A stretch of 64,000 bases of DNA, from contig JAUWJD010000014.1 in assembly GCA_030607875.1 (NCBI GenBank), forward strand, positions 1 to 64,000. Direction: 5' to 3'. Positions 23,589 to 32,426 of this stretch are shown here, in pieces (position 1 is the first letter of the stretch; every line of letters starts with the position of its first letter). The DNA comes from Chloroflexota bacterium (GTDB lineage Bacteria > Chloroflexota > Anaerolineae > UBA2200). The translations under genes and the position numbers were made by a program. The notes beneath the pieces were generated by a model. That model made no database searches, was not told the origin of the DNA, and was given only the letters and a program-made list of their open reading frames with translations.

Positions 23589-26144
23589 TCACGCACCGGA
23601 CGCAAGCGAGTGCCTGTGTAGTCCGTCAAACGTGGTGGCTGTGGTTTCCTGGAAGACCTTCCAGGGTATCTTCACGTAATACCAGGATTGCCCCGTAAGA
23701 TCGGTCACGTCGTGGCACCACTTACGTGCCCGGTTGTCCTTGATGGGCACCTCGATGTCCTCTATACCCTTCGTTTCAACCAGGAACATGTCACCATCGG
23801 TGGCCTGGACGATAAAGTCCGGGTAGTAGTATCTCATGCCACCTTGCGACGAGATGTACTCAATGAAGAAGTGCATCTGTTCCGCATTTTTGGCGTATGC
23901 TGCCACGTCTTTGGCATGATCCAAAAAGGCGGCAAACTCCGCTTCGTAGTTCACGTCACACGCCACCAGGTTGAAGACTGTTTTGAGACCATCGTAGATC
24001 TTGCGACTCCAAGGGAAGGCCGGCGTTGATGACACTTGCCGCGCCGGTTGAGCGATCCGCACGGTGACGGGCTCTATCGTGAGACGATTGATGGCATCAA
24101 CGAAAGATTGGATGACATACGTTCGCGCGTCAGGTTCACTTAGCCGCTTGATGACCGCAGGATCGGAGAGATCAACGGGCTGGCTGAAGAAACGCTTGGT
24201 CAGGTATTGTTCTACCAGAGGAACCATCTCGGCGAAACGTCCCGCCTGCCGTAGATGTGCATAGTGCAAGACGCGGTCCGTGAAATAGGCGATGACACTG
24301 TCCGGGCGGTCAGGGAAGGGTATTCTTAGATCTTGCTCCTCCACCACTATCTTGGTTAGCATATCGCGTCCGACATAGTGCACCGTCTCTTCCGCTATCT
24401 TGCCCTTCTCAGGTTTGGGAAGCACCCCGGCGGGAAGCGTTTCTATCGTCAGGTCCGACAGGCGCGTCGCTGAGCGCGTCAGCGCGGGCGAAAGTTGCGG
24501 TATTTCCAGGTCGTACTCCAGTTTCGATTTATCTACCAAGATGGTAGCCACATCCTTGGTCACATCCTCCAGCCGTCGCCTCTCAATCTCCAGCCCTTCC
24601 TCCGCCAACTCCTTGTCCCAGAAATCCCGAAACGCCTCATGCTCAATCACTATCACTTTCTCATCCCAACCTGACCCTGCACCTCCCATCAGCCGCAAGC
24701 CTCGTCCCAGCGTCTGCTCAGGTAGTATATTTGCCTTGGCCGTGTAGGCCCGCAGGGGGACGATGACTACCACGTTCTTCACATCCCAGCCTTCCCGTAG
24801 CATAAGCACTGAGACGATGACCCGGTAGGGGCTATCCTTGCCGTCCACTTCTCGCGCTGCCTTGCGAAGGCGTTCGATCAGCTTCAGGTTGGTCTTTCTC
24901 TCCAGTATCTCGCCTTTTCTGTTGGTGTGAATATTCAACACCTTGCCGCCGAACAAGTGCGGGTATCGGGCCTCCAGGTCTCCAGCTATGTCGTCGGCGG
25001 ATTTGGTGCCCTCGGTCATAATGAACAAGATGGGCTTATGGCCGCTCTTGCTAAGCTCCTCCCAGAACTCTTTCCACTTTGCCACCCCTGCATCAATTCG
25101 CTGACGCCACCTTACTGACGCTTTAGCACTGGGGATCTCTATATCGCCGCCTATCTCCCCAAGTATGGGCCGCTTCACGATCCCGTCCTCAATCGCTTGC
25201 ATGATCGGGTAGTCAACGATGATCTCCGGGAAGAGCTTCCCCTTCTGTGTTCGAGGCGTGGCCGTGAAATCCAACTGGGCGGTCAACTCGCTCCCAACCG
25301 CTTCTAGCTTCTCATGCATGGCGATGATACGTTGATTCCACACCATATCGTCCAGGTGCAGGTGGTGGCCTTCATCGTTCATTATCATCAGTTCGCCGTG
25401 ACTCGCTATCCGCTCCAGGAGTTCTTCGCTGGTCAGGGTTTCCTTCTTGGGTCTTGGACCCAGAAGGGCATCAACGGGAGTCTCAGGCGGTCTCTCACCT
25501 CGTTCGTAGAGCCGCTGGACGTTCGTCAGGTAAAGTGTGCCTGGCGTGGTGGAGGGCGTGGGGACGTCCCGCAGGATAACCGTCATCTGCCAATCGTTGG
25601 TCCACTCTGGCGGTATCAGCGGGTCCTTGCGGAATATCTTGCCATCTTCGAAATCTATTTTGAGCCGCTCAAACACGATAACGTTGGGCGCGATGATCAA
25701 GAAGGTCTTTGGTAGTTGTAAATCGGGTTCGAATATGGCGTTAAAGTAGGACCAGACTGCCGCCAGGCTCATCACCTTGGTCTTTCCCGAACCGGTAGCC
25801 ATCTTGAAGACATAGCGGGGGTAGCGGTCGGTAGAAGGGTCATACCACATACGCTTTTGCCCAAATTGCTGCATAAGGTCTATGAATCTATGGGTTTGGG
25901 CTACCTCGTAGAGGTATATCAGGGTCTCAATGGCCTCTCGCTGGCAGAAGTAGTAGCCGAACCACTTCCTGTTCACTTGATGATCCTCAAAGAACCAGAA
26001 AGTGAGCAATCTGCGGGTAGTATCCGTAACCCCAGGGTAGCCTTGTTCCCGCCAGCCGTCCACGGCCTCCCGAATCCTGGGTACGAACTCGGCCAGGCTT
26101 GGCCGCCGCTGTGTGGGTATTGAGTATGCTGGTAGTAGTTTCAT
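23589..26144 (-). CDS. Type III-like restriction endonuclease subunit (Res)
   Basis: An 851-aa ATP-dependent nuclease. Superfamily 2 helicase motifs: ATGSGKT (116-122), DEGHH (257-261), FTATPR, and QTLGRGLRL (motif VI). The C-terminal nuclease core of PD-(D/E)xK type is seen in YYYPDFIV followed by FLVETKG, which supplies the Asp and the Glu-x-Lys. Type III Res subunits translocate on or sense between two asymmetric sites and cut when partnered with Mod. The ATG overlaps the stop of the upstream Mod gene by four bases, so they are translationally coupled. The length is slightly below classical Res proteins. It is unusually large for a gene cassette. Confidence 0.85.
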   Translation of the reverse strand: MKLLPAYSIPTQRRPSLAEFVPRIREAVDGWREQGYPGVTDTTRRLLTFWFFEDHQVNRKWFGYYFCQREAIETLIYLYEVAQTHRFIDLMQQFGQKRMWYDPSTDRYPRYVFKMATGSGKTKVMSLAAVWSYFNAIFEPDLQLPKTFLIIAPNVIVFERLKIDFEDGKIFRKDPLIPPEWTNDWQMTVILRDVPTPSTTPGTLYLTNVQRLYERGERPPETPVDALLGPRPKKETLTSEELLERIASHGELMIMNDEGHHLHLDDMVWNQRIIAMHEKLEAVGSELTAQLDFTATPRTQKGKLFPEIIVDYPIMQAIEDGIVKRPILGEIGGDIEIPSAKASVRWRQRIDAGVAKWKEFWEELSKSGHKPILFIMTEGTKSADDIAGDLEARYPHLFGGKVLNIHTNRKGEILERKTNLKLIERLRKAAREVDGKDSPYRVIVSVLMLREGWDVKNVVVIVPLRAYTAKANILPEQTLGRGLRLMGGAGSGWDEKVIVIEHEAFRDFWDKELAEEGLEIERRRLEDVTKDVATILVDKSKLEYDLEIPQLSPALTRSATRLSDLTIETLPAGVLPKPEKGKIAEETVHYVGRDMLTKIVVEEQDLRIPFPDRPDSVIAYFTDRVLHYAHLRQAGRFAEMVPLVEQYLTKRFFSQPVDLSDPAVIKRLSEPDARTYVIQSFVDAINRLTIEPVTVRIAQPARQVSSTPAFPWSRKIYDGLKTVFNLVACDVNYEAEFAAFLDHAKDVAAYAKNAEQMHFFIEYISSQGGMRYYYPDFIVQATDGDMFLVETKGIEDIEVPIKDNRARKWCHDVTDLTGQSWYYVKIPWKVFQETTATTFDGLHRHSLASGA

Positions 26145-27991
26145 CTCACGTCCACGGGCAACAACTTGGTGGTGTCGTTGCCGAAGATGTCAATGACCTT
26201 CACCATCACCTGGTATTTGCCTGGCCTGTCGTAGATATGCCAGTCGCTCTCCAGGCACAGGGCGGGGTGTTTGCGCGTGCGATAAGATTGCCATTGGTTG
26301 TGGAAAGTGTCGCCTTGGTAGTCCCAATCCACCGCCCAGAAGTCCACATAGTCCGACCAGCGCTTTATCTTCTCCCGCACCTCATCGGGCACCAGGTCCT
26401 CGTTGGGGATGATAAAGTTCTTGAGCACCACCTGGGCCTCGGAGCCTCTGCGCTCCAGGGCGATATCGAGATAGGCCAACTCGTAGAACTCAATGTCTCC
26501 GGCCTCCACCGCTCTGGGGTCCATAACCTCCCTGGGTATGGTAAGGAGGCGCAGGTCCACGCCCCGCTTTCGTCCCTCCACCGTTACCAGGTCATGCAAC
26601 CCCATCTCCCATTCCCACCCCAACACGTCCAGCCCCCGGAACCTGTTGGCCGCGCACTCGTCCAGGGCCTCATTGATCTCGGAGAGCGTAACAGGCGCAT
26701 CCACGCCCCCCACATGCACCATCCGTGCTGCCTTCTTGCCGTGCAGGTGGGTGAACCCACGGACCGGCTCCCCGCGGTACAGGTGCACAATGAAGTCCAG
26801 GTAGCGGGTCAAGACTTCGTCTTCCTGAACCCCCTCTCCGTTAACATGTACCTGCCAATATTGGCGTTCGTACTTGCCCAGGTTGACGATTTCAAAGGGC
26901 TTGCAGTCAGGAATATCCAGCAGGCGCTTGCGAGTGATTTGGATGGCGAACCTGGAGAGGTCAGCCATGATCCACCGCCGCCCCAGTTTTTCGGCCACCG
27001 CTCCCGTTGTGCCAGAACCGCAGAAGAAATCGGCCACAAGGTCGCCCTCATCAGAAGAGGATTGGGTGATGCGCTCCAAGAGGCTCAAGGGTTTCTGAGT
27101 GGGGTACCCAAGATTCTCGTCAGTGCGGGGATAGTTCCCCGCCTCTGTCCAGACGGTATCGCACGCAGATCCTCTCTCAGGGTCTACGTAAGTCTTGAGA
27201 CCCACCCCCTCTTCCTTCTCCCATTCTTTGATTATCCGCCGTCCTGTTCTTTGCCCCCGTGTGTAGTACCAACCCTTTGCATCCTTCTTCAGCATCTTTC
27301 TCAAACTGTCAGATATTGGTCGGTAGGGAGGATGCCATGTTGGGCTGTCCCCCTTGGCATAGTAAAGAATGGTTTCGTGAGCTCGTGGCAAGGAATCGTC
27401 CCTTATGGCTCCCTGGCGTTGAGGTCTCCAAATGATCTCGTTCCTGAGTCGTTCCTTGCCAAAGATTTCATCCATCAGGATCTTGAGATAGTGTGCCACC
27501 CTATAGTCAGCATGAAGGTAGAGTACCCCGCTTTCGGTCAGGAGCTCTCTCACCAACACTAGCCGCTCATACATCATCTGAAGATATGAATCCAAGCCCC
27601 TTCCCCAGGTGTCCCGGTAGGCCTTCTCCTCAATGACAGAAGCCTCCTTCGTCCATTCCTGGTCTCCGACTCTCATGTTGATGGAGAAGTCGGTGCCGGT
27701 AGCGAAGGGCGGGTCAATGTAGATGAGGTTGATCTTGCCAGCGAACCCCTGGTCAAGCAGCGAGGCCATAATGTACTCGTTCTCCCCCCAGATCAGCTTG
27801 TTGCGCCAGCCTTCGGCTTCCTGGCCCTGGGTAGCCGCGAAAAGTGGTGCCTCCTCCCGCGTGGCGCGGGAGACATTGACCGTCTCCACTACCTGGAACG
27901 GCAGGGCAACACGCTGCACCTGGGTGCGCTTGCCCGGCCAGTAGAGCCCCGTTCGCTTCACCTCATTTTCAGCCTTCTTGGTATTTGCCAT
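26141..27991 (-). CDS. Type III-like DNA adenine methyltransferase subunit (Mod)
   Basis: A 616-aa SAM-dependent N6-adenine methyltransferase of the beta arrangement. The catalytic motif IV is IYIDPPFATG (DPPF at 93-96). The SAM-binding motif I is DFFCGSGTTG (323-327). The target-recognition region is expected in between or in the C-terminal part, which carries a further ~270 residues, including a C-terminal PKD-like end (YQVMVKVIDIFGNDTTKLLP). Mod methylates the site and supplies specificity to Res. The two genes overlap as ATGA. A nuclease gene lies upstream on the same strand after a repeat fragment. Confidence 0.87.
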   Translation of the reverse strand: MANTKKAENEVKRTGLYWPGKRTQVQRVALPFQVVETVNVSRATREEAPLFAATQGQEAEGWRNKLIWGENEYIMASLLDQGFAGKINLIYIDPPFATGTDFSINMRVGDQEWTKEASVIEEKAYRDTWGRGLDSYLQMMYERLVLVRELLTESGVLYLHADYRVAHYLKILMDEIFGKERLRNEIIWRPQRQGAIRDDSLPRAHETILYYAKGDSPTWHPPYRPISDSLRKMLKKDAKGWYYTRGQRTGRRIIKEWEKEEGVGLKTYVDPERGSACDTVWTEAGNYPRTDENLGYPTQKPLSLLERITQSSSDEGDLVADFFCGSGTTGAVAEKLGRRWIMADLSRFAIQITRKRLLDIPDCKPFEIVNLGKYERQYWQVHVNGEGVQEDEVLTRYLDFIVHLYRGEPVRGFTHLHGKKAARMVHVGGVDAPVTLSEINEALDECAANRFRGLDVLGWEWEMGLHDLVTVEGRKRGVDLRLLTIPREVMDPRAVEAGDIEFYELAYLDIALERRGSEAQVVLKNFIIPNEDLVPDEVREKIKRWSDYVDFWAVDWDYQGDTFHNQWQSYRTRKHPALCLESDWHIYDRPGKYQVMVKVIDIFGNDTTKLLPVDVR

Positions 27992-28047
27992 TTCCCTACC
28001 TCGCTCTTTCTTGCTTCTTCTCCGTGACGATTGCGGAGTATAGTATA

Positions 28048-28101
28048 CCAGTTACGGTTGGACCTTCACCGGATAGCAGACGACAGCTTTACAGGGCACA
28101 C
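28048..28101 (-). repeat. Group II intron-like repeat, copy 5 (5' fragment)
   Basis: It begins GTGTGCCCTG after the exon-like GTCCAACAAGACGCGTG, which fits RYYYAAC. It keeps GGTGAAGGTCCAACCGTAAC and then stops. Confidence 0.55.
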
Positions 28102-28123
28102 CACGCGTCTTGTTGGACATACT

Positions 28124-29125
28124 TCATTCTTCCTTTGCTTCCTTCAGCAGCGTGACCAGTTCTCCGAGTTGTTCAGTGTTGAAGAACCACGTGGAGTCCG
28201 GATGGTAGGTGGGCGCATCCTTGGCTGGAGTGCCGAGAACTTCCTTGATTTGGTCCTCGGACAGATCGAAGTACTCGCAGAGACGATCAAGGAAAAGCAC
28301 AATGGCCAAGCCCTCGGGACGTGTGCTTGCCTCGGGATAGACACTGATGATTACATTTCGCGCCTTGTTCGGCCCCATGTAGCCGATGAAGGCTACGTTT
28401 GCGCGCGTTCGAGTCCACCCGTTGAACAAGGGACGCAGATCAGTCAGCGCGTTGTTGTAAAGCTTGAGAACGCCACTTTGCTCTGCAAGCTCCCGAAGTT
28501 GCTCCCAGGAACGAGGGGGCAGGCGCTTGGACTTGCTTGTGGCACGCGTCTGTACTTCTGCCTCGTCGAGCAGGAAGGAGCGTCCGAGGAGTTCCTCCTG
28601 TTCGGTCTTGAAATATGCAAACGTGGCGACGTTGATATCAACGCCATGGGTTTCCGAAAGATACTTGACGATTCTTTCTGTCGCAGGGTCGACAGACGAG
28701 GCAACGATATACATCCGGTGTCTTTCGTTCAGGACTTCGGGCAGACCTGTTTTGAACTTCTGTTGGAAGGCTTGCTCAAAGGTTTTCCCCTTGAGGAAGC
28801 CGTTCGCGATCTCCGTGATCGACTCATGTCCCAAATCCTGGACCCATGACGCATAGTCCAGCGCTTGGGCCACGATGACGCGAGGCGTTCTGCCGCGTTT
28901 GAGCTCCAGAATGACGAGGTTGCCTACGGGGTCCATGGCGAGCAAGTCGATCTTTCCGCCGTGGGCGGTTCCGACTTGCCGGCCGATGACAAGGAGCTGA
29001 GCGCTGATGAGGCTTATGTCCTGCCGGAGCCATTCCTCTAGTCGGGATTCAAGATCGAGCGTATCCTGAGACACAGGTGTCGGGTGTTCGGCGTCGATCC
29101 GCCAGAGTCTCATTTCGGTCGGCAT
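28124..29125 (-). CDS. NucS/DUF91-like PD-(D/E)xK nuclease
   Basis: A 333-aa protein. The nuclease core is GKIDLLAMDPVGNLVILELK (Asp, then Glu-x-Lys), in the order typical of NucS, DUF91 and other PD-(D/E)xK enzymes. AQALDYASWVQDL is the helix that follows. The C-terminal half (about 180-330) resembles the DUF4268/DUF5655-type accessory domains (FIGYMGPNKARNVIISVYPE). It lies upstream of Mod and Res on the same strand, so it may be an accessory defence nuclease, but a repeat fragment and about 130 bases separate them. It probably acts on branched or mismatched DNA if NucS-like; that is inferred. Confidence 0.65.
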   Translation of the reverse strand: MPTEMRLWRIDAEHPTPVSQDTLDLESRLEEWLRQDISLISAQLLVIGRQVGTAHGGKIDLLAMDPVGNLVILELKRGRTPRVIVAQALDYASWVQDLGHESITEIANGFLKGKTFEQAFQQKFKTGLPEVLNERHRMYIVASSVDPATERIVKYLSETHGVDINVATFAYFKTEQEELLGRSFLLDEAEVQTRATSKSKRLPPRSWEQLRELAEQSGVLKLYNNALTDLRPLFNGWTRTRANVAFIGYMGPNKARNVIISVYPEASTRPEGLAIVLFLDRLCEYFDLSEDQIKEVLGTPAKDAPTYHPDSTWFFNTEQLGELVTLLKEAKEE

Positions 29126-29152
29126 ATCATTTTCTCCTCATGTTCAAACTGG

Positions 29153-29202
29153 CTAATAGACGGACATCTTTTGGTCTAATTCTCTAGTTTGGGGTGTTAG
29201 GC
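29153..29202 (-). repeat. attC-like site (degenerate)
   Basis: On the minus strand GCCTAAC (inverse core) is followed by CAAACT...TAGAC and GTCTA...AGTTTG inverted arms. The core GTTRRRY expected at the far end has decayed. It is nearly the same sequence as the better preserved site at 33328-33387. Confidence 0.5.
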
Positions 29203-29363
29203 CAATGTTTCTCCACCCAATCACCCATCTTGTCATATGCGGAGATTCCTTCTACCTAACCGGTTTGCCACAATCAAGTAAGAGTGATGCAATAAGGCGT
29301 GCATTAACTCCAATGTATCATACATCAACAATCCGAACAGCGGAAAAGCCAGTGGAGGACCAA

Positions 29364-29490
29364 ATGGGCAAGCAGCCCGAGAAGAAACTACTCGACCAGG
29401 CTTGTGCTGAGCCTGTCAAAGTGTCCTCGGTGGCATACGGCTCAAGCACCACTCCATTCGCACCGCAGAGGCCTACGTGAACTGGATCTG
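29364..29490 (+). pseudogene. Integron-type integrase N-terminal remnant, copy 1
   Basis: The plus strand encodes, across two frames, KKLLDQ, then IRLKHHSIRTAEAYVNWI. This is the N-terminal SAM-like region of IntI/tyrosine recombinases (compare IntI1 RYLHYSLRTEQAYVHWV). A GAGCCTGTC-type REP sequence interrupts it. Nothing of the catalytic domain is present. It points away from the minus-strand gene array, as an integron integrase should. Confidence 0.6.
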
Positions 29491-29491
29491 C

Positions 29492-29905
29492 TCACTTCTG
29501 ATCCTTCTCGATCACCACCCCTGGCGCTACCTGCAGGCGATCAACCTCCGATGCGCCGGCACCACGCAGCGCTTCCTCCAGTGGCGTGGTCTCCGGCCAG
29601 GGCCACAGTGCGATGATGGTACCGCCGTGACCGGTACCGGCCAGCTTGGCCGCCAGCGCGCCGGCCTCTAGTGCCGCGGCGATCAGCCGCTCGTTCGACT
29701 CGCCAGAGCCGCCCAGGTCGCACTGGATGGAGAAGTCTTGTCTCTCAGCGTCCAGTCCTGCGCTCCGGAACACACTCTCGATATCATCTGCTGCCGCCTG
29801 GTTGCCCCATGACCCAGGGGTCGGCGACCGATGTCCACGCAAAGACGCTTTGCGTGAGCCATCGCTTCCTTCGCTGTGTCGATCATCTCAACCCCCTGTC
29901 CCCGC
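29492..29905 (-). pseudogene. Chimeric fragment: peptidase N-terminus joined to kinase C-terminus
   Basis: The lower part (29492 to about 29735) encodes about 78 residues nearly identical to the C-terminus of the glucuronokinase-like gene at 37069 (GGSGESNERLIAAALEAGAL and onward). The upper part reads EMIDTAKEAMAHAKRLCVDI in one frame and SWGNQAAADDIESVFRSAGL in another, which resembles the N-terminus of M28-type peptidases with a frameshift between. The fusion has no intact domain. Confidence 0.7.
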
Positions 29906-29936
29906 CCACCGGGGCGGAGGCTCTTTGCTGGACTTG

Positions 29937-30092
29937 TCTTTCTCAGGAGGATACTCCGCTTCCCTGGCCTGACCGCCAGGACAGGCAGCACATCCGGTCA
30001 CCCGGAAGCACTGGAAGCCTGCTGCGTGGCCTCCTGGCAGTTACCACGGTCGGACTCTCACCGACTAGCAGACGACACCTTGCAGGGCACCC
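29937..30092 (-). repeat. Group II intron-like repeat, copy 6
   Basis: It starts GGGTGCCCTG (variant of GTGTG) and has GGTGAGAGTCCGACCGTGGT and the CCTGGCGGTCAGGCCAGG hairpin. It ends near GGAGTATCCTCCTGAGAAAG without a domain V-like part. Confidence 0.6.
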
Positions 30093-30181
30093 CAGCGACT
30101 TGGAGATTGCCATTTCAATCCGAGCTGTACGCTAATCTGAAAAGCACTTGACCCCTTGGAGTTGTACCCACCAATTTTCAT

Positions 30182-30811
30182 CTATTCCCAGCTTAACAAG
30201 AACAAGGCTAGAGTACCACCATGCACAATCTTCTCTGTTTCAATTGTTAATCCCTGTGAAGAGATCAGAGCTGGCAAACCACCCCTTGATAAGAAATCAC
30301 GGTAAGCCCCAAAGTGTTCACGACCAGCCAGGATCTCAAAAAACAGCATTGTCGCTTTAGACATCCATCCGTTCGGAAAGTGAATCGGACCAGGGTGGTA
30401 ATCAATAAGCAAGATCCGTCCCTCACGCTTCATCACGCGAACCATCTCACCAAGTACTGTTGGCCGAATTTGGCCAGTCATCTGATGTAATGTAAGGAAT
30501 CCAATAACTAGATCAAACAAGTTGTCAGAATATGGCAGTCTTGTCGCATTGCCCAGACGAATGTCTGCGTTATCTCCCAACTTCGTTTGGGCTGCTCTTA
30601 CCATGACAGGTGAAAGATCTATGCCAAATGCCCTGCAACCGGCTTTTTGGTAAAGCCCAAGCTCTGTGCCAGTCCCACACCCAACATCCAAGACAAGCAT
30701 CCCTTTTTTGGGAGGATACATCTTCAACCCTATAGGTCTTAGGCCTGCTATTAAGGGCTCAACACATCGATCATATATCTTTGCTGGTTGTTCGTATGGA
30801 TCCCTAGCCAT
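30182..30811 (-). CDS. Class I SAM-dependent methyltransferase
   Basis: About 209 aa from the ATG of MARDPYEQPAKIYD, which follows GGGGAGCATCGA; a longer frame to 30985 has no conserved residues. Motif I is MLVLDVGCGTGTELGLY, then the acidic loop FGIDLSPVMV and motif II/III DNLFDLVIGFLTLHQM. The family is the UbiE/COQ5-like methyltransferases of small molecules. The substrate is unknown. Base composition is lower in GC than the catabolic cluster, as for other array genes. It has flanking repeats on the downstream side. Confidence 0.75.
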   Translation of the reverse strand: MARDPYEQPAKIYDRCVEPLIAGLRPIGLKMYPPKKGMLVLDVGCGTGTELGLYQKAGCRAFGIDLSPVMVRAAQTKLGDNADIRLGNATRLPYSDNLFDLVIGFLTLHQMTGQIRPTVLGEMVRVMKREGRILLIDYHPGPIHFPNGWMSKATMLFFEILAGREHFGAYRDFLSRGGLPALISSQGLTIETEKIVHGGTLALFLLSWE

Positions 30812-31024
30812 TCGATGCTCCCCTGTTTTGGAAATGATCCGTTGTTGGAGGTTACAAATTCCTGAATCGCAACATTTATGAATCATTAGCAATCTAACGT
30901 TGAGCTCAGAAGCCTGGCGGCTGCGGGTACTCACGTCCATATTCAAGTCAACTGGTCGATCAGGACAACTGGATTGGCCAGCCACGCTAGCCAGGTCTCG
31001 TGCAGCGACTGGCTAGGCTACCTG

Positions 31025-31387
31025 CTATCGTGTTTGCAGCTCTGCCCTGTACACCCAGTTGACCCAAAAGAGCACGCCTATCAAGAACCGCGGCCCCGAC
31101 ATGCACAAGTAGGTGACCCAAGGGAATCGTCCCCAGGTGGCAATGAGGTACCACGCTCCAAGAGCGATGAACAGGATTCCCCCAACCCATTCCCAACGCC
31201 ATGACACGGCCAGCACGGTAAGAATGATGCCCGTTGGGATCAGGTGTTTCAGCAGGGCTAGAATGGTCTCCCAGAAGCCATAGCCTTCATAGAATACATC
31301 GAGGGCAAACAGGCTCACAAAGAGGGCAAACAGAATACACAGAACCCTGGGCGTCCAGAAGAGAAGTAGCTTCACAGGTCTTCTCAT
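31025..31387 (-). CDS. Small integral membrane protein
   Basis: A 120-aa protein from the ATG after GGAGGTGATCGTC. Four hydrophobic segments are visible (VLCILFALFVSLFALDVFY; HLIPTGIILTVLAVSW; VGGILFIALGAWYLIATW; FLIGVLFWVNWV). No catalytic motif is seen. Such four-helix proteins are common in Chloroflexota and Bacteroidota cassettes and have no known function. The frame upstream of this ATG is excluded by the ribosome site. Confidence 0.7.
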   Translation of the reverse strand: MRRPVKLLLFWTPRVLCILFALFVSLFALDVFYEGYGFWETILALLKHLIPTGIILTVLAVSWRWEWVGGILFIALGAWYLIATWGRFPWVTYLCMSGPRFLIGVLFWVNWVYRAELQTR

Positions 31388-31628
31388 GACGATCACCTCC
31401 AGTTGTTGGCCAGCGAGAGGCCGTCCTTGTGATAACACTCGTGTCGTGTCGTTGCGCAACGGCTCTGAGCTGAGGAGCCCGCCTTCACGCTCCATCCTGC
31501 ATCAGTGCCGGCAAACTCGCACGCGCGCCGGGGCTGTCGCGAAGCACCGTTCGTCCAACTTGACTGGATCCTGGTGCTTTCCCAGGGCTGCAGCGAATGG
31601 CTAGGCATCGAAAGACAAACGGTCAATT

Positions 31629-32108
31629 TCAACCACCACGTTCCCTTTCCAGTTCCGTCACCCTTCTAAACAGTGCATCACACTCCTTGGACAAAGCAGG
31701 ACCAATCCAGCTTGTTAGCGAATACTGTTCCGCAAAGTATGGCGGCAGTCGATCAACGGTTACGCCTATACCTCCATAATCATCCGAGGCGCCGAATATT
31801 ACACGTCCAATTCGATGCAACAGTATTGCTCCGGCACACATCAGACACGGTTCGAGTGTCGTATATAACGTCATTTGATTGCATCTAGATGAAAGATCTG
31901 CTGGTACTGCGCGCAATGCTTCGAGTTCAGCATGTCGGTATGGTTCGAATCTTGGCACCCAAATTGAATTCTTGCCCTCAGCTACGATTTGATCATCCAG
32001 GCAGATCACACAACCAATCGGCAGGTTGCCAATGCTTCCAGCCTCTTGAGCAAGTTCTATCGCTCGGTTTAGAAACTCTTGATCTCTGTCAGTTAGAGAT
32101 ATCGCCAT
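31629..32108 (-). CDS. Nucleoside deaminase (tRNA adenosine/guanine deaminase-like)
   Basis: A 159-aa zinc deaminase. The start MAISLTDRDQ follows AGGAG; upstream codons belong to a repeat. Zinc ligands and the catalytic Glu are in YRHAELEAL (His-x-Glu). The PCxxC is in TLEPCLMCAGAILL. PIGCVICLDDQIVAEGKN is the substrate-side segment. The family includes TadA (A34 of tRNA-Arg), guanine deaminase and cytosine deaminases. The longer C-terminus and the FGASDDYGGIGVTVD segment suggest a base or nucleoside deaminase rather than the housekeeping TadA. Confidence 0.8.
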   Translation of the reverse strand: MAISLTDRDQEFLNRAIELAQEAGSIGNLPIGCVICLDDQIVAEGKNSIWVPRFEPYRHAELEALRAVPADLSSRCNQMTLYTTLEPCLMCAGAILLHRIGRVIFGASDDYGGIGVTVDRLPPYFAEQYSLTSWIGPALSKECDALFRRVTELERERGG

Positions 32109-32133
32109 AGGAATCTCAGCTCCTTTTGATGCC

Positions 32134-32264
32134 ATCGCCGTAGGACTGCCAGTTGCCCAACAGCCCCCGCACAGATCCCGGCGTGCGGCTGCCGCAGGTC
32201 CCGACGCTGTTGGGCGGGGCGCAGCGTCTCGCACCGGGCTCTTCAGGAGTGCTCGCTTCGGCAC
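32134..32264 (-). repeat. Group II intron-like repeat, copy 7, with attC-like site
   Basis: The 3' half of the unit ends CCTACGGCGAT, 25 bases before the deaminase start. The 61-bp attC-like core at 32155-32215 (GCCCAAC to GTTGGGC) differs from copy 2 only in its last base. Confidence 0.6.
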
Positions 32265-32426
32265 TCGGGCCCAAGTCTGGCTATTCCCTGCAGTGAGGTT
32301 TGTTTTGTTTGTCCCATCCTTCACGACCGATCACTGGACATGATCACACTCTTACACAATCACGTCGGACCAGGTGGGGCCAGCAGCAGATGCCACTCTG
32401 CCAGATGTCTGTTCGCCGAGACAATC

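Noticed and set aside
26099-27562. 487-codon plus-strand open frame
   Set aside because: Antisense to the Mod gene, which has all methyltransferase motifs.
31900-32000. tRNA-like T-arm (GGTTCGAATC)
   Set aside because: The text lies inside the deaminase gene and no acceptor or anticodon arms pair around it. No tRNA was found in the window.
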